In this document: positions 19,372 to 28,299 of the stretch, in pieces | Numbering within the stretch: position 1 is the first letter of the stretch | Layout: each line of letters starts with the position of its first letter | From: Clostridium paraputrificum | GTDB taxonomy: Bacteria > Bacillota > Clostridia > Clostridiales > Clostridiaceae | Reading direction: 5' to 3' | Length of the DNA stretch: 64,000 nucleotides | Assembly: GCF_900447045.1 (NCBI RefSeq) | Contig: NZ_UAWH01000005.1 | Coordinates: forward strand, 1-64,000 | The notes under the pieces: model-generated | Seen by the model: only the letters and a program-made list of their open reading frames with translations | The model's database searches: none | What the model was told of the DNA's origin: nothing | Translations under genes and position numbers: made by a program

Positions 19372-20001
19372 ATGAAGAGTGAAAAGAACTTATTGAACAA
19401 AATTAAAGAGAGAAAAGTCTTGTTATTACTATTATTACTTATTCCTTTTATATCTATAATAGCTATTATTGGGTTTAGGCATAATTATGCACCAACCAAT
19501 GAAGAAATTATAGAATATATTAAAAAGTCTAAGGCTTATACATCTAAAGCTGAATACAAGATAAAAAATTCAAAAGGTGAATACAAAGAGGATACCAATA
19601 TATATTACTGCAAGGATGTTGGCATGAGAATTGAATTTGGACAAGATAGAATTAAAATTTATAAAGATGGTTATATAAGTATGCAAGATAAGGGTGGAAA
19701 GTATGAATTAGAAAAGGACTTTGATTCCCTATATCCTTTGTCTTTTGTTAGTAATCTTTTATGTGGAGATATAGAGGAAATTAATGAAGGAGCTGAAGAG
19801 TGGGGAGATATACAGTACTTAGAGATAAAAGTTAATTTGTCTAATATAAATGATCATATGACATCGGCTAAAATTTATATAAATAAAGAAGATAAGACTC
19901 CTATAGTAACTAAAATTTATGATAAAGATGGGAAAAGTAGAGTAGATATAGTTTATAAAGAGTTCAATTACTTAAAAGAAATAGACAAAAATTTATTTTA
20001 A
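19372..20001 (+). CDS. Membrane-anchored LolA-fold protein, GerS-like
   Basis: The 209-aa protein has a Lys-rich N terminus, one hydrophobic anchor (about 17-34, LLLLLLLIPFISIIAIIGF) and an extracellular domain of about 170 aa with the beta-rich pattern of LolA/GerS-type proteins. GerS-family proteins in clostridia act in spore cortex modification or germination. There is no lipobox cysteine after the hydrophobic segment, so it is a signal-anchored rather than lipidated version. Its position between nnr and the ndoAI-ndoA pair matches the GerS-like gene of clostridia. Assignment rests on fold-like pattern and synteny. Confidence 0.6.
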   Translation: MKSEKNLLNKIKERKVLLLLLLLIPFISIIAIIGFRHNYAPTNEEIIEYIKKSKAYTSKAEYKIKNSKGEYKEDTNIYYCKDVGMRIEFGQDRIKIYKDGYISMQDKGGKYELEKDFDSLYPLSFVSNLLCGDIEEINEGAEEWGDIQYLEIKVNLSNINDHMTSAKIYINKEDKTPIVTKIYDKDGKSRVDIVYKEFNYLKEIDKNLF

Positions 20002-20054
20002 ACAACAATATAAGTATATAATTAACAGAAAAGTATAAAAATATGATTTTATCT

Positions 20055-20084
20055 TTGACAATATGACATAAACTGAAATATAAT
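20055..20084 (+). promoter_or_regulatory. Promoter of the toxin-antitoxin operon
   Basis: TTGACA (20055-20060), 18-bp spacer, TATAAT (20079-20084), followed by the AGGAGG site of the antitoxin gene about 40 bases downstream. Confidence 0.7.
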
Positions 20085-20123
20085 TTTAGTATACATAGAA
20101 TCCTTAGCTAAGGAGGCCGAATT

Positions 20124-20354
20124 ATGTCGTTTGAGTCAATAGATAATGATATTTTAAAAAAAGATAAGAAACATAAAAATAATAGTAAATTATTTGATGA
20201 GAATTTAATAGTATATATTAATGAGGTTGATTCCTCACAAATGTTAGAAGTTATGAAGAGAGGATATATAGAAATGTCACAGATTAACTTAGAATTAGCT
20301 GAAGAGTGTGTTGACGAAATAAGTGATTATGAGACATGGCTTTGCGGAGTGTGA
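20124..20354 (+). CDS. ndoAI: EndoAI-type antitoxin (ribbon-helix-helix family)
   Basis: A 76-aa acidic protein directly upstream of a MazF-type toxin. The region [35 protein letters not shown] contains the probable N-terminal ribbon-helix-helix, and the acidic C terminus ([14 protein letters not shown]) is the part that would block the toxin's RNA-binding surface. In Bacillus the EndoAI/EndoA pair is a chromosomal toxin-antitoxin system. Start ATG has AAGGAGG 8 bases before it. The extended N terminus is Lys-rich and poorly conserved. Confidence 0.85.
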   Translation: MSFESIDNDILKKDKKHKNNSKLFDENLIVYINEVDSSQMLEVMKRGYIEMSQINLELAEECVDEISDYETWLCGV

Positions 20355-20362
20355 TTTTTCAA

Positions 20363-20716
20363 ATGACGACTATGTTAGTAAAAAGAGGGGATATATTCTA
20401 CGCTGACTTAAGTCCTGTAATAGGATCAGAACAGGGTGGAATAAGACCAGTAATCATTATGCAAAATGATATTGGTAATAGATATAGCCCAACTGTTATT
20501 GTTGCTGCTATTACATCACAAATTAATAAAGCTAAGCTTCCTACACATGTAGAAATATCTTCTGAAGAATATGGTTTAAATAGAGATTCAGTTGTTTTAC
20601 TTGAACAAATTAGAACATTAGATAAGAGAAGATTAAAAGAGAAAATAGGACATATGACAGATAGTGATATGGAAAAAGTAAATAAAGCTTTATTAATTAG
20701 TTTAAGTTTAGATTAA
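20363..20716 (+). CDS. ndoA: EndoA/MazF-family mRNA interferase toxin
   Basis: A 117-aa PemK/MazF endoribonuclease, which cleaves single-stranded mRNA at short sequence motifs. The hallmark block [21 protein letters not shown] (catalytic Arg), [20 protein letters not shown] and the Ser/Thr-containing [18 protein letters not shown] are complete, so it is probably active. I place the start at ATG 20363, after the antitoxin stop, with GGAGTG 12 bases upstream; ATG 20372 is an alternative. It is coupled to the antitoxin in one operon ending at a strong terminator. Confidence 0.93.
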   Translation: MTTMLVKRGDIFYADLSPVIGSEQGGIRPVIIMQNDIGNRYSPTVIVAAITSQINKAKLPTHVEISSEEYGLNRDSVVLLEQIRTLDKRRLKEKIGHMTDSDMEKVNKALLISLSLD

Positions 20717-20719
20717 ACA

Positions 20720-20753
20720 AAAAGGTATTGAAGGATAATCTTCAGTACCTTTT
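20720..20753 (+). terminator. Terminator of the ndoAI-ndoA operon
   Basis: Stem AAAAGGTAtTGAAG / CTTCAgTACCTTTT followed by a T-rich stretch. Confidence 0.85.
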
Positions 20754-20967
20754 ATTATGTTGTAAAACAGAAAATATAGTATTATTTAAGGATAAAAGAA
20801 AACATATTAATTAAATAGTATATACTAAATGCTTGCTTAGATACGAAAAAGTTAACATAAATGATTAAATAGAATAGCAAAAGATTAAAAAGTGTGTTAC
20901 AATAATCTTAATTAAATAGGGAAAAATAAAGTCTATAATTATTTTAAATTTTCTAGGAGGACGTATC

Positions 20968-21792
20968 ATGAAAAAAAACAAAGAGGAATTAATCCAAATT
21001 TCTAAGCAAATTAGAAAAGACATAGTAGAAATGTTAACAGAATCAGCATCAGGTCATCCAGGTGGTTCACTTTCAGCAGCAGATATAGTTACTACACTAT
21101 TTTTTAATGAACTAAATATTAATCCTGAAAATCCGAAGGATGAAAATAGAGATAGATTTGTTTTATCAAAAGGTCATGCAGCTCCAGTACTATATAGTGC
21201 ATTAGCAAGAAGAGGATTCTTTGATCCTAAAGAATTAATGACATTAAGAAAGATTGGTTCAGATCTACAAGGGCATCCTAACATGAATGATCTACCAGGA
21301 ATAGATATGTCAACTGGTTCATTAGGTCAAGGTATTTCAGCAGCAGTAGGAATGGCTTTAGCAGGTAAAGTAGATAAAAAAGACTATAGAGTATATGCAT
21401 TACTTGGAGATGGAGAATTAGAAGAAGGTCAAGTGTGGGAAGCTAGTATGTGTGCAGCTCATTATAACTTAGACAATTTAACTATATTTATAGATTTTAA
21501 TGGATTACAAATAGATGGAGATATAACTAAGGTTATGAGTCCATGTCCAATAGATAAGAAATTTGAAGCTTTTGGTTGGAACGTATTAGTTATAGATGGA
21601 CATAACTATGATGAAATTTTAGGTGCTATAGAAAAAGCAAAAAACCATAAAGGTGAGCCAACAGCAATAATTTGTAACACAGTTAAAGGAAAGGGAGTTT
21701 CATTTATGGAAAATGAGGCTTCATGGCATGGAACAGCTCCAAGCAAGGAACAATGTGAAGTAGCAGTTAAGGAATTAGGAGGAGAAATATAA
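20968..21792 (+). CDS. Transketolase, N-terminal subunit
   Basis: A 274-aa protein covering the thiamine-diphosphate-binding half of transketolase: SGHPGGSLSAADIV, LSKGHAAPVLYSAL, STGSLGQGISAAVGMAL and the GDGELEEGQVWEA motif that binds metal and ThDP. With the downstream subunit it moves two-carbon units between sugar phosphates in the pentose phosphate pathway. Split transketolases are common in clostridia and archaea. Start ATG has AGGAGG 7 bases upstream. Stop and next start overlap (taATG). Confidence 0.96.
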   Translation: MKKNKEELIQISKQIRKDIVEMLTESASGHPGGSLSAADIVTTLFFNELNINPENPKDENRDRFVLSKGHAAPVLYSALARRGFFDPKELMTLRKIGSDLQGHPNMNDLPGIDMSTGSLGQGISAAVGMALAGKVDKKDYRVYALLGDGELEEGQVWEASMCAAHYNLDNLTIFIDFNGLQIDGDITKVMSPCPIDKKFEAFGWNVLVIDGHNYDEILGAIEKAKNHKGEPTAIICNTVKGKGVSFMENEASWHGTAPSKEQCEVAVKELGGEI

Positions 21793-22736
21793 TGAGTAAG
21801 AAGATTGCAACTAGAGAAGCTTATGGTAAAGCATTAGCAGCATTAGCTAATACAAATGAGAACGTAGTAGTATTAGATGCAGACCTTTCAAAGTCAACAA
21901 AGACTGCAGATTTTAAGGTAGTAGCTCCTGAAAGATTCTTTAATATGGGAATAGCAGAAGGAAACATGATGGGAGTTGCAGCAGGACTTTCAACTTGTGG
22001 TAAGGTACCTTTTGTAAGTACTTTTGCAATGTTTGCAGCAGGAAGAGCTTTTGAACAAATAAGAAACTCAATATGTTATCCTAAATTAAATGTAAAGGTA
22101 TGTGCAACTCATGCTGGTTTAACAGTTGGAGAAGATGGAGCATCTCACCAAGCTATTGAAGATATATCTTTAATGAGAAGTGTACCTAATATGGTAGTTA
22201 TAAATCCAGCAGACGATATAGAAACAGAAGCTGCAATAAAGGCAGTTGCAGAAATGGAAGGACCTTGCTATGTAAGACTTGGTAGAATGGCAGTTTCAAG
22301 AGTTAATGATGAAACAAACTATAACTTTGTAATAGGTAAGGGAATAACTTTAGCTGAAGGAAATGATGTAGCAATAATAGCAACAGGAATAATGGTTGAA
22401 GCTGCATTAGAAGCAAAAGAAGAATTAGCTAAAGAAGGAATAAATGCAAGGGTTATTAACATACATACTATTAAGCCGATAGATGAAGAATTAATAATAA
22501 AAGCTGCAAAGGAAACTGGAGTTATAGTGACAGCTGAAGAGCATAGTATAATAGGTGGACTAGGATCAGCAGTAGCAGAAGTTGTTTCAGAAAAGTGTCC
22601 AGTACCTGTTTTAAGAGTTGGTGTTAAGGATACATTTGGGGAAAGTGGAAAGCCAAATGAGTTATTAGAAAAGTACGGATTAACTTCAAAAGATATAGTT
22701 AATAAAGTAAAAAAAGCTTTAGAATTAAAAAAATAG
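21792..22736 (+). CDS. Transketolase, C-terminal subunit
   Basis: The 314-aa partner of the preceding gene carries the pyrimidine-binding and C-terminal domains: ATREAYGKAL, VVLDADLSKSTKTADF, RFFNMGIAEGNMMGVAAGLS (activating Glu in IAEGNM), GLTVGEDGASHQ and the C-terminal domain VINIHTIKPIDEELI. The ATG overlaps the stop of the first subunit by one base, ensuring equal synthesis. The two-gene operon ends at a terminator. Confidence 0.96.
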   Translation: MSKKIATREAYGKALAALANTNENVVVLDADLSKSTKTADFKVVAPERFFNMGIAEGNMMGVAAGLSTCGKVPFVSTFAMFAAGRAFEQIRNSICYPKLNVKVCATHAGLTVGEDGASHQAIEDISLMRSVPNMVVINPADDIETEAAIKAVAEMEGPCYVRLGRMAVSRVNDETNYNFVIGKGITLAEGNDVAIIATGIMVEAALEAKEELAKEGINARVINIHTIKPIDEELIIKAAKETGVIVTAEEHSIIGGLGSAVAEVVSEKCPVPVLRVGVKDTFGESGKPNELLEKYGLTSKDIVNKVKKALELKK

Positions 22737-22750
22737 ATTAGTAGATAATA

Positions 22751-22777
22751 AAAAGAACACCGAAAGGTGTTCTTTTT
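22751..22777 (+). terminator. Terminator of the transketolase operon
   Basis: Stem AAAAGAACACC / GGTGTTCTTTT with GAAA tetraloop and T run. Confidence 0.92.
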
Positions 22778-22850
22778 GTTATATAGGGATATTATTAATC
22801 TGTCAGAGGAATTATAATTATATTAGTAATTATAGTTGGAGGAGGATAAT

Positions 22851-23705
22851 ATGAGTAAAAAATTACTTAGGGAGTACGGTCTAATAACATTAGGAATAAT
22901 ACTTGTAGCTATTTCTGTAGAATACTTTTTTGCGCCTAATAATCTTGCAGCGGGTGGTGTGACTGGTTTAGCAATAGTAGTCAACAACTATATACCAGTA
23001 ATAAGTGTGGGAAGTATAACTTTGATAGTAAATATAGTTCTCTTTGCTGTAGCATTTATGGTTATAGGTGGGAATTTTGGTGGTAAAACTATATATGCAA
23101 GTTTAGGATTATCAGTAATTATGTGGATAATAGAAGAATATTTTTCGCCATATGCAATAACACAGGATTTAATTATTGCAACTATATTCGGAACGATTAT
23201 ATCTGCTTTTGGTATGGCAATAGTTTTTAACAATAATTCTTCGACAGGAGGAACAGATATATTAGCAAAAATATTAAATAAATTTTTTCATTTAAATATA
23301 GGCACTAGCTTGTTAATAGTAGATATATTAATAACTTTTGGTGCAGCAGTAACTTTTGGATTAGATATAGGATTTTACTCTATGCTCAGTGTTATAATTC
23401 TTGGAATAGCAGTAGATAATTTTATAGATGGATTTAATGCTAGTAAAGAAGTTATGATAATGAGTGATAAAGTAGAGGAGATTAGCAAATTTATATTGGA
23501 AGAACTATATAGAGGATGTACTTATTTAAAGGGTGAGGGAGCTTATACAGGTCAAGAACTTAAGGTTATATATTCTGTATTATCAAGATCGGATTTTATA
23601 AAGTTAAAGATGTTAATTAAGGATATAGATCCCAAAGCGTTTATAACAGTTAGAGCATCCCATGAAGTTTTAGGAGAAGGATTCAAGGATATGGAAGAAA
23701 TTTAA
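22851..23705 (+). CDS. YitT family membrane protein (DUF161/DUF2179)
   Basis: The 284-aa protein has five or more membrane spans in the first 190 residues and a soluble C-terminal DUF2179 domain (about 195-280: EVMIMSDKVEEISKFILEEL...RSDFIKLKMLIKDIDPKAFITV). Family marks include FFAPNNLAAGGVTGLAIV and NNNSSTGGTDILAKI. Function unknown; these are widespread inner-membrane proteins of Firmicutes, sometimes linked to oxidative-stress phenotypes. ATG 22851 follows an AGGAGGATAAT site; an upstream TTG is not credible. Confidence 0.9.
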   Translation: MSKKLLREYGLITLGIILVAISVEYFFAPNNLAAGGVTGLAIVVNNYIPVISVGSITLIVNIVLFAVAFMVIGGNFGGKTIYASLGLSVIMWIIEEYFSPYAITQDLIIATIFGTIISAFGMAIVFNNNSSTGGTDILAKILNKFFHLNIGTSLLIVDILITFGAAVTFGLDIGFYSMLSVIILGIAVDNFIDGFNASKEVMIMSDKVEEISKFILEELYRGCTYLKGEGAYTGQELKVIYSVLSRSDFIKLKMLIKDIDPKAFITVRASHEVLGEGFKDMEEI

Positions 23706-23868
23706 TGACAAATAAAATCATATTTCTATTTTATTAATGTAAAAAAAAATATATAATAAAGGAATATAGGGGAATAATGTATCCTACCATAGGTGTATGC
23801 TATAATAGCATTGTAAGATGGACAGGTATTTTAACGAAAAATATCTTAATATACTAAGGAGTGTTAGA

Positions 23869-24555
23869 ATGATTGAATTTAAGAATATTTCAAAACTTTA
23901 TAATAATAATGTAAAAGCTCTTTCAGATGTTAGCATAAATATTGAATCGGGGGAATTCGTTTTCTTGGTTGGACCGTCTGGAGCTGGTAAATCAACTTTT
24001 ATAAAAATGATATTAAAAGAAGTTGAACCTACATCAGGAAAGGTAGTGGTTAATAATACAGACCTTTCAAAGTTGGCAAGAAATGATGTGCCATACTTTA
24101 GAAGAAAGATAGGAATGGTATTTCAAGACTTTAGATTAATTCCCAATCTAAATGTATATGAGAATGTAGCCTTTGCTATGAAAGTTGTTGAAGCCACACC
24201 AAAAGAAATTAGAAGAAGAGTACCAATGGTATTATCTCTTGTAGGGCTTTCTCATAAGTATAAGATGTTCCCAAATGAACTTTCAGGAGGAGAACAACAA
24301 AGAGTTTCATTAGCAAGAGCTATAGTAAATAATCCATCGTTATTAATTGCAGATGAACCTACTGGAAACCTTGATCCAGAAACTGCAAAAGAAATAATGG
24401 ATTTATTAGATGATATAAATAAAGCTGGAACTACAATCTTAATGGCCACTCACGCTAAAGATATAGTTGATACTATGAAGAAGAGAGTTATCGCTATTGA
24501 AGGTGGAGAAATAGCAAGAGATGAAAAGAGAGGTATGTACGAAGATGAAAATTAA
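23869..24555 (+). CDS. ftsE: Cell division ATP-binding protein FtsE
   Basis: A 228-aa ABC-type ATPase with Walker A GPSGAGKST, Q-loop FQDFRLIP, signature LSGGEQQRV, and Walker B LLIADEPTGNLDP. With FtsX it forms a mechanotransmission complex that activates extracellular peptidoglycan hydrolases of the PcsB/CwlO type; such a hydrolase is encoded at 7026 in this window. ATG 23869 has AAGGAG 8 bases upstream and begins the conserved MIEFKNISKLY; the longer upstream frame is rejected. The 3' end overlaps ftsX by 11 bases. Confidence 0.96.
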   Translation: MIEFKNISKLYNNNVKALSDVSINIESGEFVFLVGPSGAGKSTFIKMILKEVEPTSGKVVVNNTDLSKLARNDVPYFRRKIGMVFQDFRLIPNLNVYENVAFAMKVVEATPKEIRRRVPMVLSLVGLSHKYKMFPNELSGGEQQRVSLARAIVNNPSLLIADEPTGNLDPETAKEIMDLLDDINKAGTTILMATHAKDIVDTMKKRVIAIEGGEIARDEKRGMYEDEN

Positions 24556-25435
24556 TACAGTTAATTATTTTATTAGTGATGCATTTAAAAGTTTAAGAAG
24601 GAATAAAACTATAAGTCTTGCTTCAGTTATTACTGTTTTAATTACTTTCTCAGTATTAGGGATTTTTACTTTAGTAGCTAAAAATGCTAATTTGGCCATA
24701 GGTGGAGTAGAGTCGAAGATAGAGTTAAAAGTTTACTTATTAGATGATGTAAAGTTAATTGATCAAAGAGAAATAGAAGTAAAGTTAAGAGAACAAGATG
24801 GTGTTAAAGAAATAGAATATGAGTCAAGAGAACAAGCTTTGAAAAATTTCGAAGATATGATGAAAGATACCCCAGGTTTATTAGAGGGATATACACTAAA
24901 AAATAATCCATTACCAGCTTCTTATATAGTAAGACTTACAGACCCTAGTTATGCAGAAGCTATAAGTGAAGCGGTTCAGGATCTTCCTGGTGTTGAGAGT
25001 ATAGGAAATCAACAAGATGTTATAAATCAAATACATAGTATTGTTAAGGTGGTAAGAGTTGTTGGTATAGTATTATTTATAATTTTAATAGGAGTATCAA
25101 TATTCTTAATTATGAACACTACAAAGCTAACAGTTTATTCAAGAAGAAGAGAAGTTGGAATAATGAAATTTGTAGGTGCTACAGATTGGTTTATAAGATG
25201 GCCATTTATAATCGAAGGAATGGTTATTGGATTATTAGGAGCAATACTATCTGTAATAGGTGTATACTTTATATATAGATTTGGTGTTGGTATTATTGCA
25301 AATAATATACTTATGGTTAGTTTAATTAATCCTACATATGTGTTAACAATGTTATCATGGCAGTTTGCCTTAGGAGGAATTGCTGTTGGTGGAATTGCAA
25401 GTTACATAGCATTAAGGAAATTCTTGGTAGTATAA
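24545..25435 (+). CDS. ftsX: Cell division protein FtsX
   Basis: The 296-aa membrane partner of FtsE. It has a short cytoplasmic N terminus (MKINTVNYFISDAFKSLRRN), a first span (about 22-44), a large extracellular loop (about 50-165) that would contact the hydrolase, and three C-terminal spans. The conserved TKLTVYSRRREVGIMKFVGATDWFIRWPF is in the intracellular loop. The start ATG at 24545 overlaps ftsE by 11 bases, with GAGAGG upstream. Translationally coupled. Confidence 0.95.
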   Translation: MKINTVNYFISDAFKSLRRNKTISLASVITVLITFSVLGIFTLVAKNANLAIGGVESKIELKVYLLDDVKLIDQREIEVKLREQDGVKEIEYESREQALKNFEDMMKDTPGLLEGYTLKNNPLPASYIVRLTDPSYAEAISEAVQDLPGVESIGNQQDVINQIHSIVKVVRVVGIVLFIILIGVSIFLIMNTTKLTVYSRRREVGIMKFVGATDWFIRWPFIIEGMVIGLLGAILSVIGVYFIYRFGVGIIANNILMVSLINPTYVLTMLSWQFALGGIAVGGIASYIALRKFLVV

Positions 25436-25504
25436 ATATAAATATTAAGAATAAAATATTTACTATGGGAAAAGGTATTTTGGAATTGAAAGGAAGTTGT
25501 TTGG

Positions 25505-26734
25505 ATGTACCAGTCTAGTAAAAATAATAAAATGAAAAAGATTATAAAACCATTGGCGATTATATTATCAATATTAGTAGCATTTTTTGTGGGAAATTAT
25601 ATTACTAGATATGGAATAGTTATAGGTAAAGATGGTTCTAAATATGGAACTTTATTAAAATATGCAGATGATGTAGAACAATTTAAGGGCTTATATGAAG
25701 TAAAAGAAGATTTAGAGAAGCTATATGTTGGAGACATAGATCAAGAAAAGCTAGTTGATGGAGCTATTAAGGGAATGACAAGTTCCCTTAATGATCCATA
25801 TACAGTGTTTATGAATAAAGAAGAATATGATAGGTTTATGCAATCCAATTCAGGAGAGTTTAAAGGTATTGGAGTATATGTAAAGCTTGAGGATGATAAA
25901 GTGGTTGTTGATTCAACTATTTCTGGAGGTCCTGCCGAAAAAGTAGGAATTAAAGGTGGAGATGTAATTCTTAAGGTTGATGGTGAAGAGGTTGGAAGTG
26001 ACCAAAGTAAAGCCGTTGCACTAATAACAGGTGCTGAAAATTCTCAAGTAAATATTATAGTAGGAAGAAAAGATACAGAGTTAGAGTTTAATGTAACTAG
26101 AGAAACTATAAAAACTGTTTCAGTAAAGAACGAAATGTTAGAAAATAATATAGGATATATTAATCTTTCTACTTTCAATAAAGATGTTTCAATTGATTTT
26201 GTTAACGCTTTAGAAGAACTTAAAGGAAAAGGAATGAAAGGGTTAATATTAGATCTTAGAGGAAATGGTGGAGGCTATCTAGTAGAAGCAATAAATATTG
26301 CATCACAATTTATTCCTAAGGGTGAAGTTATTACTTATAGAATTGATAAATATGAAAGTAAGGAAATAAGTAAATCTGAGGGAGGAGTTGCAATAGGATT
26401 GCCTCTTGTGATATTAACAGACGGAGGTACAGCAAGTGCATCTGAAGTCGTTACAGGTGCTTTAAAGGACTATAATGCAGCTGTAACTGTTGGAACCACT
26501 ACATTTGGGAAAGGGGTAGTTCAACTTCCTTTTGAACTTAAAAGTGGCATAGGTGGCTTAAAGGTAACTGTTTCTAAGTATTACACTCCAAAGGGAGAAG
26601 ATATAAATAAAAAAGGGATTATACCTGATTATGAAGTTAAGTTAACTGAAGAAGATGTTAATAAAGATTATAGTAAAGATACAGATCCTCAATTACAAAA
26701 GGGCATTGAAGTGATAAAAGACATGATAAAATAG
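25505..26734 (+). CDS. Carboxy-terminal processing serine protease (S41, CtpA/CtpB family)
   Basis: The 409-aa protein has an N-terminal membrane anchor (about 12-32), the SNL-like dimer region, a PDZ domain (about 105-190, FKGIGVYVKLEDDKVVV...GGPAEKVGIKGGDVIL) and an S41 catalytic domain. The catalytic Ser is in GGTASASEV and the Lys in TTFGKGVVQ. It acts outside the membrane, trimming proteins at their C termini; homologues work in sporulation signalling and cell-wall hydrolase control. It follows ftsEX by 70 bases and precedes a PDZ membrane protein by 15 bases, so the four genes likely form one envelope operon. Confidence 0.94.
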   Translation: MYQSSKNNKMKKIIKPLAIILSILVAFFVGNYITRYGIVIGKDGSKYGTLLKYADDVEQFKGLYEVKEDLEKLYVGDIDQEKLVDGAIKGMTSSLNDPYTVFMNKEEYDRFMQSNSGEFKGIGVYVKLEDDKVVVDSTISGGPAEKVGIKGGDVILKVDGEEVGSDQSKAVALITGAENSQVNIIVGRKDTELEFNVTRETIKTVSVKNEMLENNIGYINLSTFNKDVSIDFVNALEELKGKGMKGLILDLRGNGGGYLVEAINIASQFIPKGEVITYRIDKYESKEISKSEGGVAIGLPLVILTDGGTASASEVVTGALKDYNAAVTVGTTTFGKGVVQLPFELKSGIGGLKVTVSKYYTPKGEDINKKGIIPDYEVKLTEEDVNKDYSKDTDPQLQKGIEVIKDMIK

Positions 26735-26748
26735 GAGGAGCAAAACTT

Positions 26749-28042
26749 ATGAATCTAATTATGTATACATTAAGATCGGTGGCATATGTTATAGTTGAGC
26801 CCTCATTAATGTTAATATTAATTCTTTTAGGCGTAATGTTTTATATGAAGAATAAGAAAGTAACTGCTATGCAGCAGATGATTATAGGAGATAAAGTAAA
26901 CTCTGCTTTAGAGCTTACTTTATCTCAAATAGTTTTAGGAATTTTGGCGGGCGTTATAGCTAGTTTAATATTAAGTCATTTAGGAATTGTTTTTAAAGAG
27001 AATTCTGGAATAGAAATTTTATTTATGATTTCTATATTGTTAATGTTTATAAAACCAAGATTTGTATGTTTTTCTTACTCTGCATCTATTCTTGGATTAG
27101 TTAGTTTAATTTTTACTTATTTTAATATAACAACTACTGATGGAGTAAAAATATTAAGAATAGATATAATGTCATTAATGGTTTTTGTTGGAGTTCTTCA
27201 TATAGTAGAGTCTATTTTGGTAATGTTAGATGGAGAAAAGGGTGCCATTCCTGTTTTTTCGAATAAAGGAGGCAGGATTTCAGGTGGATATGCTTTAAAT
27301 AGATCTTGGGTATTACCTGTAGCTATTTTTATTGCATATGCAGCTACATCTATGGGATCAACAGCAGGAGCAGAAAGTATATCAACACCAAGTTGGTGGC
27401 CTATACTCAGAACAAATGACATATTAAATGTTATAAATACAATGATATTAGGACTAATTCCGTTTTTTGGAGTTTTAGGTTATTCTTCTGTTACCTTTAC
27501 GCAGAAGAAAAAAAAAGAAAGTTCTTTCTTCTGGAATTTCTATATTAATATATGGAATAATCCTAACCATTGTATCTCAGTTAGCTAGGTTTGGATTAGT
27601 TGGAGAGGTTGTAGTGTTAATTTTTGCTCCTTTAGCTCATGAAGGAATGTTAATGTTGCAAAAGAAGATGGAAGAAAAAAGAGAAGCTATATTTGTTAGT
27701 GATGAAGATGGTATATCTGTATTAGAAGTAGTTCCTTATTCTATAGCCTATGAGGCTGGGATACGAGTTGGGGATAAAATTGTATCTCTTAATGATCAGA
27801 GTATAGATGATGTAACGGAAATATATAAGATGGTTAGAAGTAGTATATATGATATAAATGTAAAAATTTTAGATATGAATGGTAATGGAAAAGAGATTAC
27901 ATTAAAACCACAAAGAAATAATAACTTAGGTGCTGTTTTAGTACCTAAAGTGGTGCAAAGTGATAAAGTTGTGGCTTTTGAAGATAAGAAGTTTTCTGAA
28001 GTATTAGAGAAAATAAAAGAAAAGAGAAAGGATATAAAATGA
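26749..28042 (+). pseudogene. Polytopic membrane protein with C-terminal PDZ domain, split by a frameshift
   Basis: Two reading frames form one protein. The first (26749-27588) encodes about seven membrane spans; past the A9 run at 27508-27516 it switches to nonsense (WNFYINIWNNPN...). Shifting by one base at the A tract restores a hydrophobic continuation, LSSGISILIYGIILTIVSQL, which runs straight into the second frame (ATG at 27614, to 28042) with a PDZ-like domain (ISVLEVVPYSIAYEAGIRVG). The intact product of about 430 aa would resemble the clostridial MinJ/YvjB-neighbourhood PDZ proteins that follow ctp. The shift may be a real lesion, transcriptional slippage at A9, or a sequencing error. 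The second part has no good SD of its own. Confidence 0.8.
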
Positions 28043-28066
28043 TATAAATTCATTTTATATCCTTTT
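28027..28066 (+). terminator. Terminator of the ftsEX-ctp-PDZ operon
   Basis: 15-bp perfect stem AAAGGATATAAAATG / CATTTTATATCCTTT with T run. It overlaps the last codons of the PDZ frame. Confidence 0.88.
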
Positions 28067-28067
28067 T

Positions 28068-28207
28068 AACATCTAGGAAAATATAAATTTAAGGATAATA
28101 ATTTTATATTTTCCTTACCTTAAGTAGGAGGGGAATAGATATTTACTTTTCTGTGACCTGGAGCTTGCGACGGAACAAGCAAAATAAATATCTATTCCAC
28201 TTTTTTG
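28068..28207 (+). repeat. Dispersed two-stem intergenic element, copy C
   Basis: Stem 1: GGAAAATATAAA pairs with TTTATATTTTCC (ending 28113). Box CCTTACCTTAAGTA follows. Stem 2 is 13 bp: GGAATAGATATTT (28132-28144) with AAATATCTATTCC (28186-28198). Apical stem GCTTG (28163-28167) / CAAGC (28176-28180) encloses CGACGGAA. The outer pairs differ from copies B and D (GGAATA instead of GTGGGG or GTGGGA) but remain paired. A T6 run follows. It lies between a terminator and uvrB. Confidence 0.85.
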
Positions 28208-28299
28208 AATAAAAAGGGCTTTAAGTACTAATATTATTGACTATAATATACAAAAAAAGTAAAATAATAATACGAATATAAGTTCGAGATAGGAGATTA

